DNA from: Platanthera guangdongensis | Taxonomy: Eukaryota; Streptophyta; Magnoliopsida; Asparagales; Orchidaceae | DNA: 64,000 nucleotides | NCBI GenBank assembly: GCA_039583875.1 | Contig: CM077150.1 | Span: 184,020,375 to 184,084,374, forward strand | Direction of reading: 5' to 3' | Part shown: piece by piece, positions 60,954-64,000 of the stretch | Numbering within the stretch: the first letter of the stretch is position 1 | How the letters are laid out: each line of letters begins with the position of its first letter | Program-made: the position numbers and the translations under genes | Notes under the pieces: generated by a model | Seen by the model: only the letters and a program-made list of their open reading frames with translations | What the model was told of the DNA's origin: nothing | Databases searched by the model: none

Positions 60954-63279
60954 CCTGGTAATCGGGGTGAAAATTTGGGAGTTGATCTTGAGACCGCTCA
61001 AGAAAGGAGAGCTAGTGTGCGTGCTGCTGCTGCAGATGTTAGATTGGAAGACTTGGGCCAAGTAGGAAATGGCCAAGGTGATAGAGTTGTTGAGGGTCTG
61101 GAGGTTGTCCAACCTCGCGTTAGGACGATGCGTGATTTCACTACCCCGACTGCGGGAAGTGTTTATCCAGGCTTAAGACCAGCCATTCCCAACTACCACT
61201 TTGAGATAAAGCCTGTGATTCTGAATATGATCAGAAATAATACGCAGTATTCTGGTTTGCCGAGTGAGGACCCGCAGCTCCATCTGGCGGAGTTCTCAGA
61301 GATTTGCGGCACATTCCAATATTTTGGAATTTCTGATGAGGTAGTTAAGCTGAAGCTATTCCCATTTTCACTGAGGGACAGAGCTATGACCTGGCTTCAC
61401 ATAATTACCCTTGGGACCGCTACCACATGGGAGGCTCTGTCCTCTAAGTTTTTGGCCAAGTTCCACCCAGTGGATAAAATTGTGAATGCCCGAAGGGAAT
61501 TTGCTACGTTCAGGAAGCTGGACCAAGAGACGTTGTCTGAGGCATGGGAGCATTTCGCTGACCTGCTGCATCATTGTCCCCAACATGGATGCGAGCAGTG
61601 GAATCTTGTAGAAATATTCTAGTTTGGTGTCGAGCCAAACTACCGGGCTATGATCGACGCGGCAGCCGGTGACACAATTATGAACCTTTCTCCTGAAGAG
61701 GCTTTGCGACTTCTTTGAGACACGAGATCCCATAGCACATATTGGACTGCGGGGTGAAAAATCTATTTGATGTGAATGCGATGATGCAGCAAGCCGAAGA
61801 AAGCCACCCTATGATGTATGGAAGAAAGATGCTGACCAGAATGACTACTCCTTTATCTCCGATTGGGGGCATTTCATGTAGGGATGTGGAAATCCCACCC
61901 ACCATGCTTTCGAATGCCCAGCTGGAGAGTCATTTGCGGAATCGGAAGGTATTAACTTTGATGAAAGTGTTAATTTTATAAACTGTCAAAACCGCGCTGC
62001 GCCCAATAATAATGCATATAACCCAAACACGAGAAATTATCTGAATTTCTCGTGAAATCAAAATGTCGCAGGTCAGAGATGGCAGGGAAGTCTGCATCAA
62101 TTTGATGCGCAAGCCTCCAATATCCAACCGCGACCGCCGCAGCCAGGTTATAATCAGAGCGGATAAGGGACACGTAAGAGTGCTCTAGAAGAAATGATGG
62201 AAAAGTTTGTTGAGATGACCCAATCTAACATGGCCACTCAAACCGCATCTATAAGGAACTTAGAGACACAGTTGGGGCAACTTGCACATGTATTGTCCGA
62301 GCGTACTCGCGGCGCGCTCCCAAGCGACACTGAAAAGAATCCCCTTGAGCAAGGGAAGAGTGCTGGGGAGGCAGAGGAGTGCAGTATTAATGAAGTGGCT
62401 GTCGAGTGTGAGATTAATGAAATTGAGATGGTAGCCCTTTACAATTCAGGTTCGTCGTGCAACATTCTTGCTCTGCAAGATGTTGAGAAGCTTAATTTAA
62501 ATGTCGAAACTAATATCTAGAAATTGTTTGTGCTAGCTGATGGGTCGGTGGTTAAAACAGATGGGGTGATTAAAGAGTTGGAGGTGAAACTTAACAGGGC
62601 TGTGGTTGTTACCGAATTCTAGATGTTGGGACCGATAGGGAATTATTCAAAGCCTATTCTTGGGGTTCCATTCCTGAAAGCCAGTGAAGCGACGCTGTGC
62701 TTTAACACATGCGGCATCACCTTGGCTTCCAAGGTTGATTTGGCGTTATCGCCATCACTTCCCACTATAATCCCAAGTGAATCTAAAGAACTGCCGGAAT
62801 TAAATGTTGTATTATCTGATGATATATCTAGAGCTGATGAGACAGATGTTGTGCTGAATAAGCAATACGGGGTTGTGCAAGTAAAAGACGTGCTAATGAT
62901 TGCTAACGAAGAAGCGAAGGAGGAATTGTTTGACGTGAAACAAGTTGCTGAAGAAAAGGAATAGGGGCAGTGCACGGCTATTGGGAGCGTGCAGGAAACA
63001 GATTTTAAAACTTTTATTAAGCTTAATGAATGTTGTAAAACTGTTAAGTTGGTGAATTGGGCTGATCTTTCACCCGCCATGTGTTAGGAAAGGATGCCCC
63101 ACGATGAGAAAGATGGGCTTGTTGCTGATTTGGTTGGGGTGGATATACCACCCTGGCGATCCCCATCTGTTAATTTGAAAAGAAAAGAACTTCTTATACG
63201 CAAGGCATCAGATTTTGCCATGGGACCTAAAACCTCCACCTCGCCCTCATCTCGCGTGACTGGGGGGATCTATCACAAG
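60954..63279 (+). pseudogene. Athila-like gag and protease-like region (element G), decayed
   Basis: Gag resumes after F: VRTMRDFTTPTAG, YHFEIKPVILNMI, GLPSEDPQLHLAEFSEIC, LFPFSLRDRAMTWLH, SSKFLAKFHP and TLSEAWEHFADLLHHCPQHG are hallmarks of Athila gag. Stops fall at 61619-61621 and about 61718, plus frameshifts near 61750. A coiled region ASIRNLETQLGQLA at about 62240 matches the Athila gag end. A degenerate protease-like part follows (ALYNSGSSCNIL, VLADGSVVKT, KPILGVPFLKASEA), with stops at 62518 and 62620. No RT, RNase H or integrase follows, so the pol genes are missing. 63094-63279 is open but unrecognised. Confidence 0.82.
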
Positions 63280-63598
63280 TAAGCATTTAGCTGAAGAGTG
63301 AAGGATCTTCGGGGCCCCCATTCTTTCCGTTTCTTATTATATTTATATTCATATTGTGTGTAACTTTGGACTTTTTTATGCATTCTGAACTCTTGCTTTT
63401 GAACAATATCTATATAACTGTTAATATAGGTATTTGGTCCACCTTAAGGACGTTAAAGAAAAGGGCTTATGGGAGACGACCCAATGCTGCTGCTTGCTTT
63501 AAAATTGTGCAATTTAGTTGTTGTGCTTAATTGTGTATAGTTTTTTATCATTGGAGATATTCTATTTTGTAGGTGGAATTTGTTTAGGCCGTGGACTG
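63280..63598 (+). other. 3' non-coding part of the Athila-like element G
   Basis: No ORF. The sequence GACGTTAAAGAAAAGGGCTT (63450-63469) followed by ATGGGAGACGACCCAATG resembles the 'TTAAAGAAGCGCTT..TGGGAGGCAACCCA' block that normally lies behind integrase in Athila/Tat elements. This suggests pol was deleted between about 62960 and 63450. The comparison is from memory. Confidence 0.5.
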
Positions 63599-64000
63599 TT
63601 AAGATGAATCATTGTTTTCAAGGCTATGAAAGGTGGATTTGGTCTGCTTTCCTTTTTGACAAGCTGAGCATATCTCATCCTTTATACACTTTACCTGAGG
63701 ACCATTCCTCACTAACTCTTTGCTAAAGAGTTGTCCAATAGTCTTATAGTTAAGATGAGCCAGCCTCTTGTGCCATTAAACACAATGTGAGACTCTCTCA
63801 TCAGCTACAAGACAAATAGGAGAAACATTGTTCTCACACACAAAGTCAAGACAATAAACATTTCTCTTCCTATATCCTGTCAAAATAATATTTTGATCAC
63901 TTGACCTTTTGATATGACAACCATTCTTGACAAATGAGATGTCATATCCTAAATCACTCAACTGACTTATGCTAATGAGGTTATGTTTCAAACCTTTCAC
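63599..64000 (-). pseudogene. Copia protease-integrase fragment (element J), cut by window edge
   Basis: The minus-strand frame enters at 64000 with KGLKHNLISISQLSDLGYD, the region just before Copia integrase. After a TAA at 63776 it continues in phase with the integrase zinc-binding region WHKRLAHLNYKT..ICSACQKGKQTKSTFH, ending at a stop near 63599. It resembles the corresponding part of H (GLKHNFISISQL, WHKRLGHINLRT), so it is probably also SIRE-like. Only the edge of the element is in the window. Confidence 0.85.

Noticed and set aside
584..61000. TGGTATCAGAGC-like strings as tRNA genes
   Set aside because: Each is a 12-16-nt match next to an LTR end, i.e. a primer-binding site; no cloverleaf or promoter boxes surround them.

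Overview
This window is nuclear DNA from a flowering plant with a large, repeat-rich genome. I found no host gene, tRNA, rRNA or CRISPR. Essentially all of the 64 kb is LTR-retrotransposons nested inside one another. The plant assignment rests on tRNA-iMet primer sites in Copia and Ty3 elements, an Athila-type element with its tRNA-Asp-like primer site, a SIRE-type Copia element with an extra ORF, and chromodomain-like Ty3 integrases. I cannot name the species.

Layout, left to right. (1) Positions 1-2079 and 23004-23335 are an old SIRE-like Copia gag fragment (I), split by element A. (2) A (2080-23003, +, TSD GAAAC) is an old Ty3 chromovirus-like element. Without its own insertions it is about 9.06 kb, with LTRs of about 2.08 kb. 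Inside A lie B (5087-13285, - strand, TSD TGACC), a young Copia element whose polyprotein is broken by a single nonsense codon, and C (13486-17140), a minus-strand solo LTR. (3) 23336-23861 is a TRIM-like miniature element with only about 30 bp between its LTRs. (4) 23862-41235 is the 3' end of a second Ty3 element, E, with a giant LTR of about 4.7 kb. The LTR is split by H (27975-40221, +, TSD CTCTC), a SIRE-type Copia element with an extra ORF of about 1,000 codons downstream of pol. (5) 41236-63598 is Athila-like (G). Its gag is interrupted at about codon 5 by F (45655-60948, TSD CTAAC), a gag-only element with an unrecognised second ORF. F is itself interrupted by D (48092-57378, - strand, TSD AATAG), a younger relative of A. 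(6) 63599-64000 is the edge of a minus-strand Copia element (J).

Timing agrees with the nesting. By eye, LTR pairs differ by roughly 1% (B), 1.5-2% (D), 3-4% (H), 5-7% (F) and more than 10% (A), and each inner element is younger than its host. Many nonsense codons look like C-to-T decay of glutamine or arginine codons, as expected for methylated heterochromatin.

Most unusual observations: a 76-nt GT-AG intron-like segment at the gag/protease junction, at the same site and length in both A and D, whose removal puts gag and protease in one frame; a pair of hairpins with 13-bp stems and 14-nt loops, conserved with stem covariation in the LTRs of C and E; palindromic TCGTCGA/TCGACGA and ACACGGG/CCCGTGT modules shared by unrelated families, which in H also occur inside the gag coding region; the gag-plus-unknown-ORF element F; and the extra ORF of H with an RG-rich segment.
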